From Henckelia pumila (taxonomy: Eukaryota; Streptophyta; Magnoliopsida; Lamiales; Gesneriaceae): a stretch of DNA of 64,000 nt. This document shows, one piece after another, positions 45,129 through 57,021 of the stretch; the stretch's first letter is position 1, and the number at the start of each line of letters is the position of its first letter. The notes under the pieces were generated by a model, which made no database searches, was not told the DNA's origin, and saw only the letters and a program-made list of their open reading frames with translations. Made by a program: the position numbers and the translations under genes. Where the stretch lies: positions 87,934,151 through 87,998,150 of the forward strand of contig NC_133120.1 of the NCBI RefSeq assembly GCF_033568475.1, written 5' to 3'.

Positions 45129-46573
45129 CTAGACTCGTTACAGGTTTGTTTGCTGAGGAAAATAAATTTGGGATTTCTTGCCTCTGCCTCGACGCTTGCA
45201 GCAAGGGTAAATAGTTCACCGTTCGATTCTGCTCCTTCTCACGCATTTGAATTATTCTTTGATTTTGAACATCTTCAATTTCATGCTTAAATGGTTTGTT
45301 TAGGGCACAAGATTTCCAGAAGTCATGGGTTTAGTGCGCGACATCAGCGAGAAGGGCTTCTCATCTCCCACCTCTTTCATTCAAAGTTCATGGTAATTAA
45401 ACGACTCGTCTATTTCTGATTTTTTTTTGTCGATTTCTGGTTTTTTTTCCCTAATTTTCCTCATTCTCTCGTGATTCTAACAAAGTGTGTGTCGGTCAAG
45501 CTTTCTTGATGGAAGTAAGTGGATCCACAGCAATTTCATGGTCGAACTCCATTTCTGTCGCCCTCGGCTTCCTCGAACATTTTCAGTATGTTAATTAATT
45601 TCTAATATCTATGAAAAAAATTGGTCTTTGTGTGAATCATTCAGTTTTAAGTACTTGATTGTCACTTGGTATTCTTGTTTCTTTAGTGTAGGTTTAAGAA
45701 GGTGAGAATTTTATGTGCGCCAGTAGAGGGAATGATTCTGGAAAACCTCATAAGGTAATGTCGTTGGAATTCAATTACTCATTTTCTTTTCGCACGTTTA
45801 GACAATTCATTTGCTAAAATTAGTTTAGTAAATTTAGTAAAAAGTTAAAAGAGTAGCATATTGCAATGCCTATGGAGTATGGACATGGATGAGGCTGAAA
45901 TTCTTCTCTATAATGATTGGATGGTACCTTCAATGTTATTTTTAAGCTCAAGCAAGAATGCTTGGGTTAGTGTGTTCTGGGATATGTTTCAGTGAGTTTA
46001 GTATCTTACATAGCTTGTTTGTTTGTATACTGCTAAAAGCTAGGCTGTAAACTTCATGTTTTCAATTTTTTTTATAATTTTAGATTTAGATTAAAATACT
46101 TTTAGTTGGCAGCAAGAATCTTAATGGATGCTCAAATTTTAAATGACAACAATGCAATTTTCAAGTTGCACGTCTTATTTTCTCGTTTGTCAATCTCCCT
46201 TCGCACCCTATCCTGAAATCTTTGTGGCGACTTTAAATGCTCTCTACTCTGCATACCTACTCTTTCCCACTTTTGACAAGTATTTACGTTACTCCTTATA
46301 TCAAGTATTATACATACACATGTTCAAGCAACAATGCAACCAATGAAAAATAACAAAACGAAATACTCACACATCTCTACCTGATTCGTATTTCTTCCTT
46401 CTTTCTTAACGTTTATTGTTTTACTAGTGCAAATTTGTCAGGTTATATACGATGCTGGAGAGCATATAGCAAATTTAATGTCGCTCAGCTTTTCACGAGA
46501 GACAATCATGCTGCTAAACCCAACAAAGATTTTGAGGGATAGCGAAGAAGCTTGGCATGCGTTGTATGGATAA
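45129..46573 (+). CDS. Small uncertain plant gene
   Basis: The most consistent reading joins 45713-45754 to 46442-46573 (GT-AG, phase 0) and gives a 57-residue protein, MCASRGNDSGKPHK followed by VIYDAGEHIANLMS and ending EEAWHALYG. The last exon looks protein-like and ends in TAA. Upstream there are exon-like segments with splice sites (45326-45409 beginning MGLVRDISEKG, and about 45487-45585), but they do not join in frame to the last exon, so they may be leader exons or a decayed N-terminus. I do not recognise the product. It could be a small organellar protein or a pseudogene. Confidence 0.35.
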
Positions 46574-46859
46574 ATTTACCGGGTTATTAGTTGTCAATGG
46601 AGACACAACCTGGTTCATTTGAAACATTTCATTTGTACCATGACGGAAGCGAAGCCTATCTGCGACAAGATTGTCTTTGGACCGGCTTTGTCGTCAAGAG
46701 ATGCAAATTCGTCTAATGAGATTCTATCATGATCATTTTTTTAACCGTACCATTTTAAGGCATCAAATTGATTGCGAATCCATTTAATCAAAGTGAATCT
46801 AAAAAGTAATATTTTTTACCATCGGTTCCTCTGCTAAACAAAGATTAGAAAACTAAGAT
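46574..46859. other. 3' flank of the small gene
   Basis: Presumed 3' UTR and spacer. Nothing else was seen. Confidence 0.4.
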
Positions 46860-47945
46860 ATGTTTATTCGACTCAAAGGTATCACGTTTTATGTAAAAAA
46901 ATATTAGTTTTCATTGCAAAATTATTATTTTTTATATCAAATTATTATTTTGTAAAAAATTGAGAATACCTTGAGGACTTAATTTGTAACTTACTATGAA
47001 AACGCTAACTTCATACAACGTTCTATTAAATATTTATAATCAGAATGATTAAATATAAAATAATTTATTACCTTTTTCCTGTTAAAAATATTATTTTTTC
47101 GATCAAAAATATTATTTTTTCTGTTATACGTATTACTTTTAAAATATGTTAATTTGATATAAAACGTATTAATTTTCTTGTGAAAAATATTATTATTTTT
47201 ATGATAAAATTTTTATTTTTAGAGTATACAAATTTTACATATAAAGTATTTCATTTTTTTTAAAAAAATATTAGTTTTTCTATTAAAGGTATTACCTCTT
47301 ATGTATGTTAATTGATCATAAAAAAATATTATTTTTCCTTTTAAAAGTATTATTTTATATGATAAAAATATTATTTTTTCTGTTAAAAATATTGATTCCA
47401 TCGTTCGCTAATTTGACATAAAAATAATTTTTTTTAATCTAACGTATTATTTTTTATGTGCAAAGTATTAGTTTTGTGATAAACGTATTACTTCTAATAT
47501 ATGCTAATTTGAAATAAAAAATATTATTTTTTTCCCAAAGTATTACTTTTTTTTGTCAAGGGTGATATATATTTTGTTAAAACTATTACTTCTAACGCAT
47601 GCGTTTAGATATTATGTCAAAATTAATGCATGTTTATTTGACATGATATTAATATTTTTTATGTTAAAATTATTATTATTTTTTTCAAACGTATTACTTT
47701 TTTTTGTTAAAAATATTACTTCCCTCGTATGTTAATTTGACATAAAAATATTATTTTTTTAATCAAAAATATTAATCTTTATGATACAATATTACTTTAA
47801 ATTATGATAATTTGACATAAAATATCTTATTTTTCCTGTGAAAAATATTATTTTTTATGTGAAAAATATTAGTTTTCATTGCATAAGTATTACTTTTTAT
47901 ATCAAAAAATTACTTTGCAAAAAATTGAGAATACATTGACGACTT
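46860..47945. repeat. Degenerate TATTA-rich tandem repeat
   Basis: About 1.1 kb of loosely repeated units of 30-45 bp around AAAAATATTATTTTT, GTATTACTTTT and TTAATTTGACATAAAA. The array is bracketed by two related segments, about 46908-47030 and 47870-47960, both containing AAAAAATTGAGAATAC followed by GACTTAAT. No coding signal. Confidence 0.6.
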
Positions 47946-48151
47946 AATGACATTCTATTAAACTAGAACCAAGAACTTCCAAGATCGTTAAAAATATCAT
48001 TCCATGTAGCAAGGGGTAAAGTCTTATCACTTTTACAAGGAAAGTCTATCAAAAATGTATTTCGCAAATTATATATTTCCCTATAAACATCCTAGAACTT
48101 GTATCTAATATCTTAAATGATAGAATCTTAAACTCAAAGGTCTAATGATAA

Positions 48152-48886
48152 TCATAATATCAATGCGAAAAATATAAAATATTCAACTTGGACATTACAT
48201 TTGATACATGGTGGGAATATCCCAACATGGATCACTGCAATAAATCTTTCATGTTTTCCCAGTATCGTTATCCCAACATGGATCACTGCCATGGCTTGGT
48301 AGATTTGTGGCAGCCTTGGGAAACACATGAGATATTGAATTTGAGAAATCGTCGTAGTCGGGCTGATTCCCATTCCTGCCCAAAACATGTAGTTTTGAAT
48401 GCCTGGTAGTACCATTTGTGCCATTTGACTTCCCATCCACATAAACTGATGAAAACATGCGATGAAAGACAACACATACATAATCTTAGTGGCATAGAGG
48501 ACGACTTCAGCCAACCGATTTATGGAAGTAAACTGTACCTGAATTTGTGATTGAAGGTACTTCATGTACTCAATCACCTCATCTAACATGGATGCTTTAT
48601 CCGACTGTACAAGAAATTCAAATTAAAAACACGAATAAATATAGCTCGTTATCATGTATTCTTGGCATTTTTACCTTGTGAGAGTGAGTGATCAGCTCCT
48701 GTAAGGCTCTCATCTTCTCGTTGATCCTGTCCCTCCTTCTCTGCACGTCGAACACGATGAAAATCTGTTTTACAAAAATGGGTAGGAAGCATCCAAATGA
48801 AAGTACATGAGAAATCCAAGAATTTGAACCCTCTCGGATAAGTTATGCACTTCAGCTACACGGCTTCTGCGGGCAGTTCCAGATTT
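48152..48886 (-). CDS. PIF-type bHLH transcription factor, N-terminus missing
   Basis: Four exons: 48886-48830, 48740-48675, 48604-48539 and 48445-48152, all phase 0. The first three encode a classic plant PIF/PIL bHLH: GTARRSRVAEVHNLSER, RRRDRINEKMRALQELITHSHK, then SDKASMLDEVIEYMKYLQSQ. Basic-region E and R residues for E-box contact are present. The last exon carries the PIF-like region MWMGSQMAQMVLPGIQNYM. PIF proteins act in the nucleus in light and temperature signalling. The N-terminal half with the phytochrome-binding motif is not found in the 1.3 kb upstream, and the third intron (48446-48538) is in frame without stops. A 48-bp duplication near the C-terminus repeats AVIHVGI. This could be a truncated gene or pseudogene. 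Confidence 0.7.
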
Positions 48887-49639
48887 CTTAGAAAGACGGT
48901 AAGAGAAAGAAAACAAAACCAAATGGCAAATGAGTGCCCCATAGTAATATGGGCGAGGAGCATTCCTAAAGCCATTCTTATCATAGTTGCAACAGTCTCT
49001 TGGCTTCCTTCCTATCACATAAAGCTAACAGTCATATAAATGGTTGCACTTAAGATTGATGTCCAGAAAATTCTTTTCTTTACCATCAAATGCACATTAC
49101 CTTTGCAGATATATCCCAAAACTTTTAGTCAAATGACATCTAAGTTTGGCAGACCAATGAATAAATAACTATAAGAGTTTCATAGCTTAATCGTGTAAGT
49201 TATGGCAGTCACAGACTCACAGCCACAAACATGAGATTTGAGAGACCCAAAACATCCATCGACCATTTAGACAAATAAACACGTGCTCAAGGCACTTGAT
49301 CAGTACAATTTGAATACTTGATAATAATTGAACAGACATATATTTTAATCTGCACCAATTCTAATTCTAATTGTAGCTAATTTTGAGTCTATGAAAGGTA
49401 AAATTTTCAGTCATAATCTTTCTTGAACCATATTAAGGTGCCACAAAAAGAGACACAGCAGCTTTGAATAAAAAAGGAGCTATTTTTTATATTGATCAAC
49501 ACTATTATCCGAATGTATCAATCATAAACTGGTACTTTGGCCATCTGCACTTCATTATTTCAGTTATATTTCTAAGAGAACAATCGAATGATAACAACTA
49601 ATTTTCATAGGAACAAATAGGTTAAAAACGTAAGTATAC
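48887..49639. other. Segment between bHLH exons and the RCL1-like exon
   Basis: AT-rich, with no PIF N-terminal motif and no further RCL1-like exon seen on either strand. Confidence 0.5.
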
Positions 49640-49780
49640 CATGGAGTTTAATAGCGAGAGGCTTCTTTCCAAACAAAGCCAACACGATCGGAGGCTCCAC
49701 AAAATAGCCCATGGCTCGACTCACATCACAATCGTGAACCAAATGCCTCTCGCCAATCACTATCTCGGGCTTGTACTCAA
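49640..49780 (-). pseudogene. Orphan exon of an RCL1-like protein
   Basis: A 141-nt exon-like segment with an AG before it and a GT after it encodes EYKPEIVIGERHLVHDCDVS and MGYFVEPPIVLALFGKKPLA. This matches the pattern of the RNA 3'-terminal phosphate cyclase-like protein RCL1 (ribosome biogenesis), region KYKPG..GG..LVHDC. Neither preceding nor following RCL1 exons were found. The next recognisable downstream exons belong to a bHLH factor. Best read as a gene fragment. Confidence 0.6.
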
Positions 49781-51585
49781 CTTTTCAACACAAGCTGAGT
49801 TCGGAAATCGCAAAATTCAAGAAAAAAATTATATAGCAGAGCTCAACAGTTCTTCACGATTCCGATGGAGAGGAAGAACGATGAGATTAGCGGCGGCGAA
49901 AAATCCACGGGCATGAAATCACCGTAACAAAAATTAAATCATCAATCGACTAATCCTAAAAACCTTTACCAATCTTGCAAAACAATTTAAAATGGGTGGT
50001 TGAATTACCAGAGGTTGAAGCTTCTTTGATTCGAGATGGGCTGGGAAATTTTCTGTTAAATCAAACGCAAGGCAACGGATCGGAGTTTCTCGTTTCAATT
50101 TTGTAAGCAGAGTAAGAGTTTGGGTTCGAATTAATTTGAGAAGTTGGATTACAGTTTGCCGGGTCATAATATATATGGTGGATCTGGGTCAAGATCCGTC
50201 GCACGATGAGATTGTTTCATGAGAGTGAGATTGTTTCATGGGAGTGTGTCAAAAAAATCTCAGATAAATGTTAGAAATTTTAACTATCAATATATTATTG
50301 TTAGAACGACTTTAAAAAGTGAAAAAAAAAATATTCATTTAAAAGATAGATAATAATATTGAATAAAGTGAGAAAAAAACTATAGTTTATTAGATATATA
50401 TAAATATATAATCAATAAAGATTATAATTTTAAATTAGTAAAATACAATAAAATATTTTGGTTCGAGCTCGGATTATTTGTGAACTATTCGAACTATTGT
50501 TCGGATATTATGGTTCAAAAAACTCAAAATGTCAAAAAAGGTTCGAAATATATATATTTATTATATAATTATATTATATTAATAAAATATTAAAGCTCGC
50601 GAACTATTTAAGAACTATCGAACAAAATAATTTTGACTCGAGTTTGGTTCGAAAAAAAAAGTTCAAACATGTTTGGATTCGACTCGAGTTCGATAAGTTC
50701 AAATACGAATCAAATATTTATCGGGCCGATTCGAAAAGCTCCCGAACAACCTCGATTCATTTAGACCCCTGCTTCTGACATATGCAATTAACATAAAAAA
50801 ATAAAGTTTTTTTAATTTATAAAATAAAAAGTTATCAATTTTGAAATTAAAATAGTATGATGGGAAAATAAGACAGTAGAGCTGGAGAAATTGCTTATTT
50901 TTAATAGTTTAATTTTGATTAATAATAGACTTCAAAAAAAAAAAATTGATTAATAATATAGATATGAACGACTACCCAAAATAGATAGACTAGTATCTAA
51001 AGTTGTTAAAATGGGCCGACGAGACTGGTCAACCCGCAACTCATCAAAACTAATCAGTTGGCAGGGCGGGGTGAGACGACCCACTATTTAGGCGGGTTGT
51101 GAAATTATCAACCCAACCTATTTATTTGGCAGTGCGAAGCGGGTCGATCCGCTAATTTTTAGTTATATATATTCGACGGGTTGAGACGAGCAGGGACGGA
51201 TACATAAATTTTATCAAGGGAGGGCAACCGAATATAACAAAAGATCACATCTATATATATATATATATATATATATAATCATCACGTAACAAAAGTTAAA
51301 TATAATATTAAAATTTAAATAATATTATTAGATTTCAAATTTAACCAATTTACCCTTACAAGTTAATAATTTTTGAAAATAATTAATAATAACTTTATTT
51401 GACAAATTAAAATATATATTGCATTATAAGTAATTAATATTCAATATTCATAATAATATTTACAGATAAAAATTTTCTCTTCACTGTAGTTATTGCAACA
51501 ACTGATAAAATCAAAGTCAAACTCTTGTAAGCTCATAAATACATCTCTTTTTACTTTAACAATTTGTTTTTAGGTTTAAAAGGCT
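49781..51585. other. Spacer with degraded element ends
   Basis: Holds a fragment related to the GAGAC MITE (50196-50256, a repeated GAGATTGTTTCATG), a truncated hAT-like piece (about 50455-50772, ending TTTAGACCCCTG), a further decayed repeat at about 51000-51200 rich in GGGTTG and GGCGGG, and (TA)n at about 51250-51277. No supportable gene. Confidence 0.45.
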
Positions 51586-53243
51586 TGTTAGAATCTAATG
51601 GGGGGATTTAGATTCTATTGACAACTTTAGCAATTTAAAGCGATTATGCAAATACGCAAGCGGAAAACTTAAAGCAATCAAAAATAAATGCGGTAAATAA
51701 ATGCGTAAAAGAAATAAAGCGATAAATGAGATAGGATATGTTTATGGAAGTTCGACGATAAATCGTCTACGTCTCCCCTTCTTGGTTAAGATCGATTAAC
51801 AAAGGATCCACTAGCACTTCAACGTCTTGGCCTTGATGGCTCCAAGGATAGCCGTAAAACTTGACACGATCACCGCGCCGATACAACTCAATACTCTTGG
51901 CCTTAAGGGCTCCAAGGATAGCCTCAACACAAGCATTTGGCTTCACACTCAAGTGCTTACAACGATAGCACAACACACTTGGCTTCACACTTGTTTACAA
52001 CAATAGCACAACCAACTCACAAACTATTTTTACAAACACTCTCAAATATATCACACAAACACTTTGATAGTGAAAAATTACTTTCAAAGGAGAGAAGAGA
52101 TGAGTTGTGATGTCTCCAAATAAACTTGGATGGCCTCTATTTATAGTTGACAAAGATTTGAATCTGATTTGAGTACTTGGAGCGTGTGTTAAGAAGTCAA
52201 GGAGTGACAAAAAGTGTTCGGCGCCGCTGCCTACTTTTTTCCAGCACTGAGCGGATTTTGTGGAAAAATTATATCTTCCAATCTAACCGTTGGATTGATC
52301 TGAAATTTGAACTGAAGCTTTAAAACATCTGGATCTTCATTCTGAACAGTGAAGATTTGATTTTAACGAGTCAAACATTTCCAGTAATTTTCGGAAGTCA
52401 CTTCATCAAGTTTTCAAACCTGTTCTGTGCAACAAATTTGAAAAATTCATATCTCCATATCCATCCGTTGGATTGATTTGAATTTTGGAAAGAGGTTGTA
52501 AAACATCCTAAATATGAATTTGATCAGTGGAGATTCGATTTGGATGACTCAAACAATCCCAGTTAATTTCTGAAGTTGAATCTTCATCATTTGCTTCATG
52601 TTCTGCAGAAATAGGTACTATGCAACCTTTGTGGAAAATTCATAACTCCATATCTAGCCGTTGGATTGATATGAAATTTTGATAAACGTTTTAAAACATC
52701 CTGATATTGATTTTGATCGGTGAAGATTTGATTTGGATGTCTCAAGCACGTCCAGTAATTTTCATAAGTTGATTCTTCATCCTTCACTTCAAGTTCTGTA
52801 GAAATAGGTACTGCACAACTTTTGTGGAAAAATCATAACTTCATATCTAGCCGTTGGATTGCTCTCAAATGTGGACAGCACATGTAAAACTTCCTCATCA
52901 CGATTATGACTGGTGAAGATCGGATTTCAATGCCTAGAAAATTCCTAGTTTTCGGAAGTTGATTCTACATACTTTGGCTTCTTCTTGTCTTTTTCTTCAT
53001 ATCTCTTAACAATGTTTCATCAATTCAATGAGCAATACAAGACTTTATAAATACATGTATAGCTTCAAAATAGCTTTCAAAAATTTAATCATCAATAAAT
53101 CTAATCTGTAAAATCTTACTTTAAATGGTTAGTAATAATTAACCGAGTTTTGTAATCATCAAAATATAATATTATGAGACTTGTTAATGCATTAAAAACA
53201 TTAATCTCATAACACGAGATTTGTATGCGTTTAAGGAGTAACA
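51586..53243 (-). repeat. 3' LTR of the copia element
   Basis: 1658 bp bounded by TGTTAGAATC on the plus strand and TGTTACTCC on the minus strand (TG...CA), next to a polypurine tract. It contains four tandem units of about 180-190 bp. Confidence 0.75.
52259..52975. repeat. Four ~185-bp tandem units inside the copia LTR
   Basis: Units start near 52259, 52438, 52630 and 52823. Each begins TGTGGAAAAATTCATA or a close variant, followed by CCGTTGGATTGAT, TAAAACATC and GGTGAAGATTTGATTT. The copies are diverged. Confidence 0.8.
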
Positions 53244-53258
53244 ATCTCCCCCTTTTTG
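53244..53258 (-). other. Polypurine tract of the copia element
   Basis: On the minus strand AAAAAGGGGGAGAT immediately precedes the 3' LTR start, typical of SIRE-type elements. Confidence 0.85.
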
Positions 53259-53692
53259 ATGATCACAAAACTTGGTTAAATAGGAGAAATAAATGTACAA
53301 TATTAAATAAAAAATTTAAATTTGTAAAATATAATTGCATGAATAAAACTCCGCCGAATTTAAACAATTAGTTAAGAAGAGTTTGTTTATCAAATAACCA
53401 GTTTTATTCTCCATGCATTTAACCAAACTAAGTCTCCCCCATAGTTAAAGTATTTAACCAAACTAATTCTCCCTTTTTTTGTGATAATCAAAAAGACTGG
53501 AAAAGTAAATGCAAAAACAAAAGAATTGAAATATGATTTCTAAAAAGCAACGCATAAATTTCACATAAAATGTGAGCTTTATAATTTTGAATAAATACAA
53601 TTAATTTGTATTATCCAATATTAAATTGCTCGAATTTAATATTAAGTTCTCCCTTAATATGACATTAAATTTAAACTTATGTCTACAAGCGA

Positions 53693-56600
53693 TTACAACT
53701 CAATCATGTCAAGTTCACCACGCAAATGAATAAAAGTATTTTCATCTAGTGGTTTTGTAAAAATATCAGCAATTTGATTAGTTGTGTCAACATATTGAAG
53801 TTCAACTTCATTTCGTTCGATGTGGTCACGAATAAAATGATGACGAATGTCAATATGTTTGGTGCGCGAATATTGAATCGGATTCTTTGTAAGACATATG
53901 GCGCTAGTGTTGTCAAAGAAAATAGAAATTTTTGAAAAAGATACACCATAGTCAAGCAATTGATGCTTCATGCAAAGAATTTGCGCACAAAAACTACCGG
54001 CAGCCATATATTTGGCTTCGATCGTTGACAACGCAACACAATTTTGTTTCATTGAAAAACAAGAAAATAAACAATTTTCTAGAAAGAAGCAAGTTTTATT
54101 AGTGCTTTTCTTGTCCACCTTATATCCACCAAAGTCGGCATCACAGTACACTTTTAAATCAAAGAAAGAATGTTTCGAATACCACAAGCCGAGATTTGGA
54201 GTATTTGAAAGATATTTGAAAATGTGTTTTAAGGCGAACAAATGCGATTCATTTGGACATGATTGAAATCGTGCACACAAGCAAACACTAAACATAATGT
54301 CCGGTCTACTAGCAGTAGCATAAAGTAAGGAGCCAATCATACTACGAAAGGAAGATTGATCTACAGATTTACCATTTTCATTCTTGTCGAGTCTGATTGC
54401 TGTGCTCATCGGTGTGGATGATGATTTTGTGTTCTCCATCCCAAACTTCTTTAGAATCTCCTTTATGTATTTGCTTTGGTTCACAAAGAACCCATCCTTG
54501 CACTGCTTGATTTGTAATCCGAGGAAATAATTAAGTTCCCCCATCATGCTCATCTCGAAGTGATCCTGCATCAACTTAGAGAATTATTGACAAAGAGTTT
54601 CGTTAGTAGAACCAAATATTATGTCATCAACATAAATTTGCACAATCAATAAGTCATCTTTAGCATGTTTGGTAAACAACGTAATATCAATCTTTCCTCT
54701 TGAAAAACCATTTGAAAGAAGAAAAGTTGATAACTTTTCATACCAAGCTCGAGGAGATTGTTTCAAACCATATAATGATTTGTTTAGTCTATACACATGA
54801 TCAGACAATAATGCATCAACAAAGCCATCAGGTTGCTCAATGTAAACTTCATCTTTCAATTCACCATTGAGAAATGCACTTTTGACATCCATTTGAAATA
54901 ACTTAAAATCTCTAGAGCAAGCAAAAGCAAGTAGCATGCGAATAGATTCTAGTCTAGCAACAGGCGCATAAGTCTCATCATAATCAATGCCTTCTTCTTG
55001 GCTATATCCTTTAGCTACAAGCCTAGTTTTATTTCTAGTGATAGTACCATGCTCGTAAAGTTTATTTCTAAAGACCCATTTAGTACCAATAATAGATCTA
55101 TCATGCGGCCTAAGAACAAGATTCCAAACATTATTACGTCTAAACTCATTCAACTCATCTTGTATAGCAATAATCCATGAATCATCTAATAAAGCATCAT
55201 CAATGCACTTAGGTTCAACATGCGAAACAAAAGCAAGATGATTGCAAATATTATTAATTTAAGAGCGAGTGGTTACTCCCTTCGAAGGACTTCCAATGAT
55301 AAGATCCATAGGATGATCTTTGTGAAGCGTCCAATCCTTCGGAAGTGGTGTTTTCTCAACAGAAACATCTATATCATTTAATATTAAGGAGGCCATCTCT
55401 TTTTCGAGTAATTCTACATCATCGTTAGTATTACGAGGAACTATAGACATAGATTCATCAAATATTACATGCATTGATTCTTCAACAAGTAAAGTGCGTT
55501 TATTAAATACTCTAAAAGCCTTACTTGTAGTAGAATATCCAAAAAAAATACCTTTGTCGGATTTGGCATCAAATTTGCCAAGGTTGTCCTTACCGTTATT
55601 ATGAATATAGAATTTGGAACCAAAAGCTCGAAAGTATTAAATGTTAGGCTTTCTCCCTCTCCATAATTCATATGGAGTTTTCTTGAGAATTGGACTTATT
55701 GATACACGATTGATAATGTAACAAGCAGTGTTCATTTCTTCAGCCCAAAAATATTTTGGTAGAGAATGCTCACATATCATGGTCCTTGCAATCTCCACAA
55801 GTATCCTATTTTTCCTTTCAACGATCCCGTTTTGTTGAGGAGTCTTAGGACAAGAAAAATTGTGATCGATGCCTTTCTCTTCACAAAAATTTGTAAAACT
55901 CTCATTTTAAAATTCAGTTCCATGGTCACTACGGATCTGTTTTATTGAAAGATTTTTTTCATTCTCAATAAGTTTGACAAAAGTTTTAAAATAATCAAAG
56001 GCATCATTTTTGTGGGCTAAAAACAATGTCCACGTGTAACGTGAGAAATCATCCACAATGACAAATGCATAAAGCTTCCCTCCTAGGCTAGCGTTCCTCG
56101 AGGGACCACATAGATCTAGGTGAAAAAGTTCAAGGGGCATAGAAGTAGATACAAAATTTTTTCTTTTAAAAGATTCTCTTGTATGTTTGCCAAGTTGACA
56201 TGCATCACAAACAGAATCTAATTTTAAATTGAGTTTTGGCATACCAACAACTAAATCAAGTTTAAAAAAAATTTCTATGGTACTAGGACCAACATGACCT
56301 AGTCGTCTATGCCAAAGAATGTTGTCATCAACATTCAAGGATACAAGGCTTTTAATATTTGATAAAGATAAATTATTTAAAGAAATCTTGTATACATTTT
56401 CACTTCTATATCCTTTGAAATTTATGGATTTGTCAGTCATGAGTGATATAGTGCAGTGTTGGAGAGTGAATTTGACTTCATAACCTCTATCGCACAATTG
56501 ACTTATGCTTAGTAAGTTATGCTTAAGCCCTTTCACTAGGAGTACATCATCAATCAAGCAGGATTTAGAAATACCTATTGAGCCGATTCCTTCGATAACT

Positions 56601-56746
56601 CCTTTGCTGTTGTCTCCAAAGGTGACAGATCCCTTCTCCTTTGGTTTGATGGATTGGAGTAGCCCTTTGTTTCCTGTCATATGTCTAGAACATCCACTGT
56701 CTAGATACCATATGCTAGGGAGAACAGTTTTCCTATTTCCCTGCAA
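53693..56746 (-). pseudogene. Copia pol with four in-frame TAA codons
   Basis: One frame runs from 56746 to 53693 without an apparent indel. It shows protease (WYLDSGCSRHMTG), GAG-pre-integrase zinc region (HRRLGHVG and CDACQLGKH), integrase core (FHLDLCGP, DDFSRYTW), reverse transcriptase ([26 protein letters not shown]) and RNase H (YCDADFGG, IEAKYMAA, KHIDIRHHFIRD). The frame is broken at 55907-55909, 55637-55639, 55259-55261 and 54584-54586, each reading TAA on the minus strand. This copy cannot make a full polyprotein. Confidence 0.85.
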
Positions 56747-56789
56747 AAATTGGTTTTGGTACCCTTTAGTTTTTTTGGGTCCACAATGT

Positions 56790-57021
56790 TAGAAAAGAGA
56801 GATACAAAATAGACTTCTAAGAGTTCAGTCTCTCATAGCAACATCATCGCCACTTTCTAAGAGTGCTCCCAGTAGTAGGTAGGGATATGGCCTCTTTAAA
56901 AACCTATTTTCTTGGACAGAGCAGCGTTCATCAGGAAGACCAGTCGCAATTCAAGGCAGTTTAAACCGGTCTATGATGAACTTCCTTAGATCATGATCTC
57001 ATAATGCCAACTGATGAGTTG
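56790..57021. other. Unexplained segment between gag knuckle and protease
   Basis: About 230 bp that does not continue either frame and has no recognised motif. It may be an insertion or heavily decayed gag-pol linker. Confidence 0.4.

Noticed and set aside
51767-51988. 73-codon minus-strand frame with a repeated GALKAK-like region
   Set aside because: Lies within the copia LTR; the likeness comes from a short internal duplication in the DNA.
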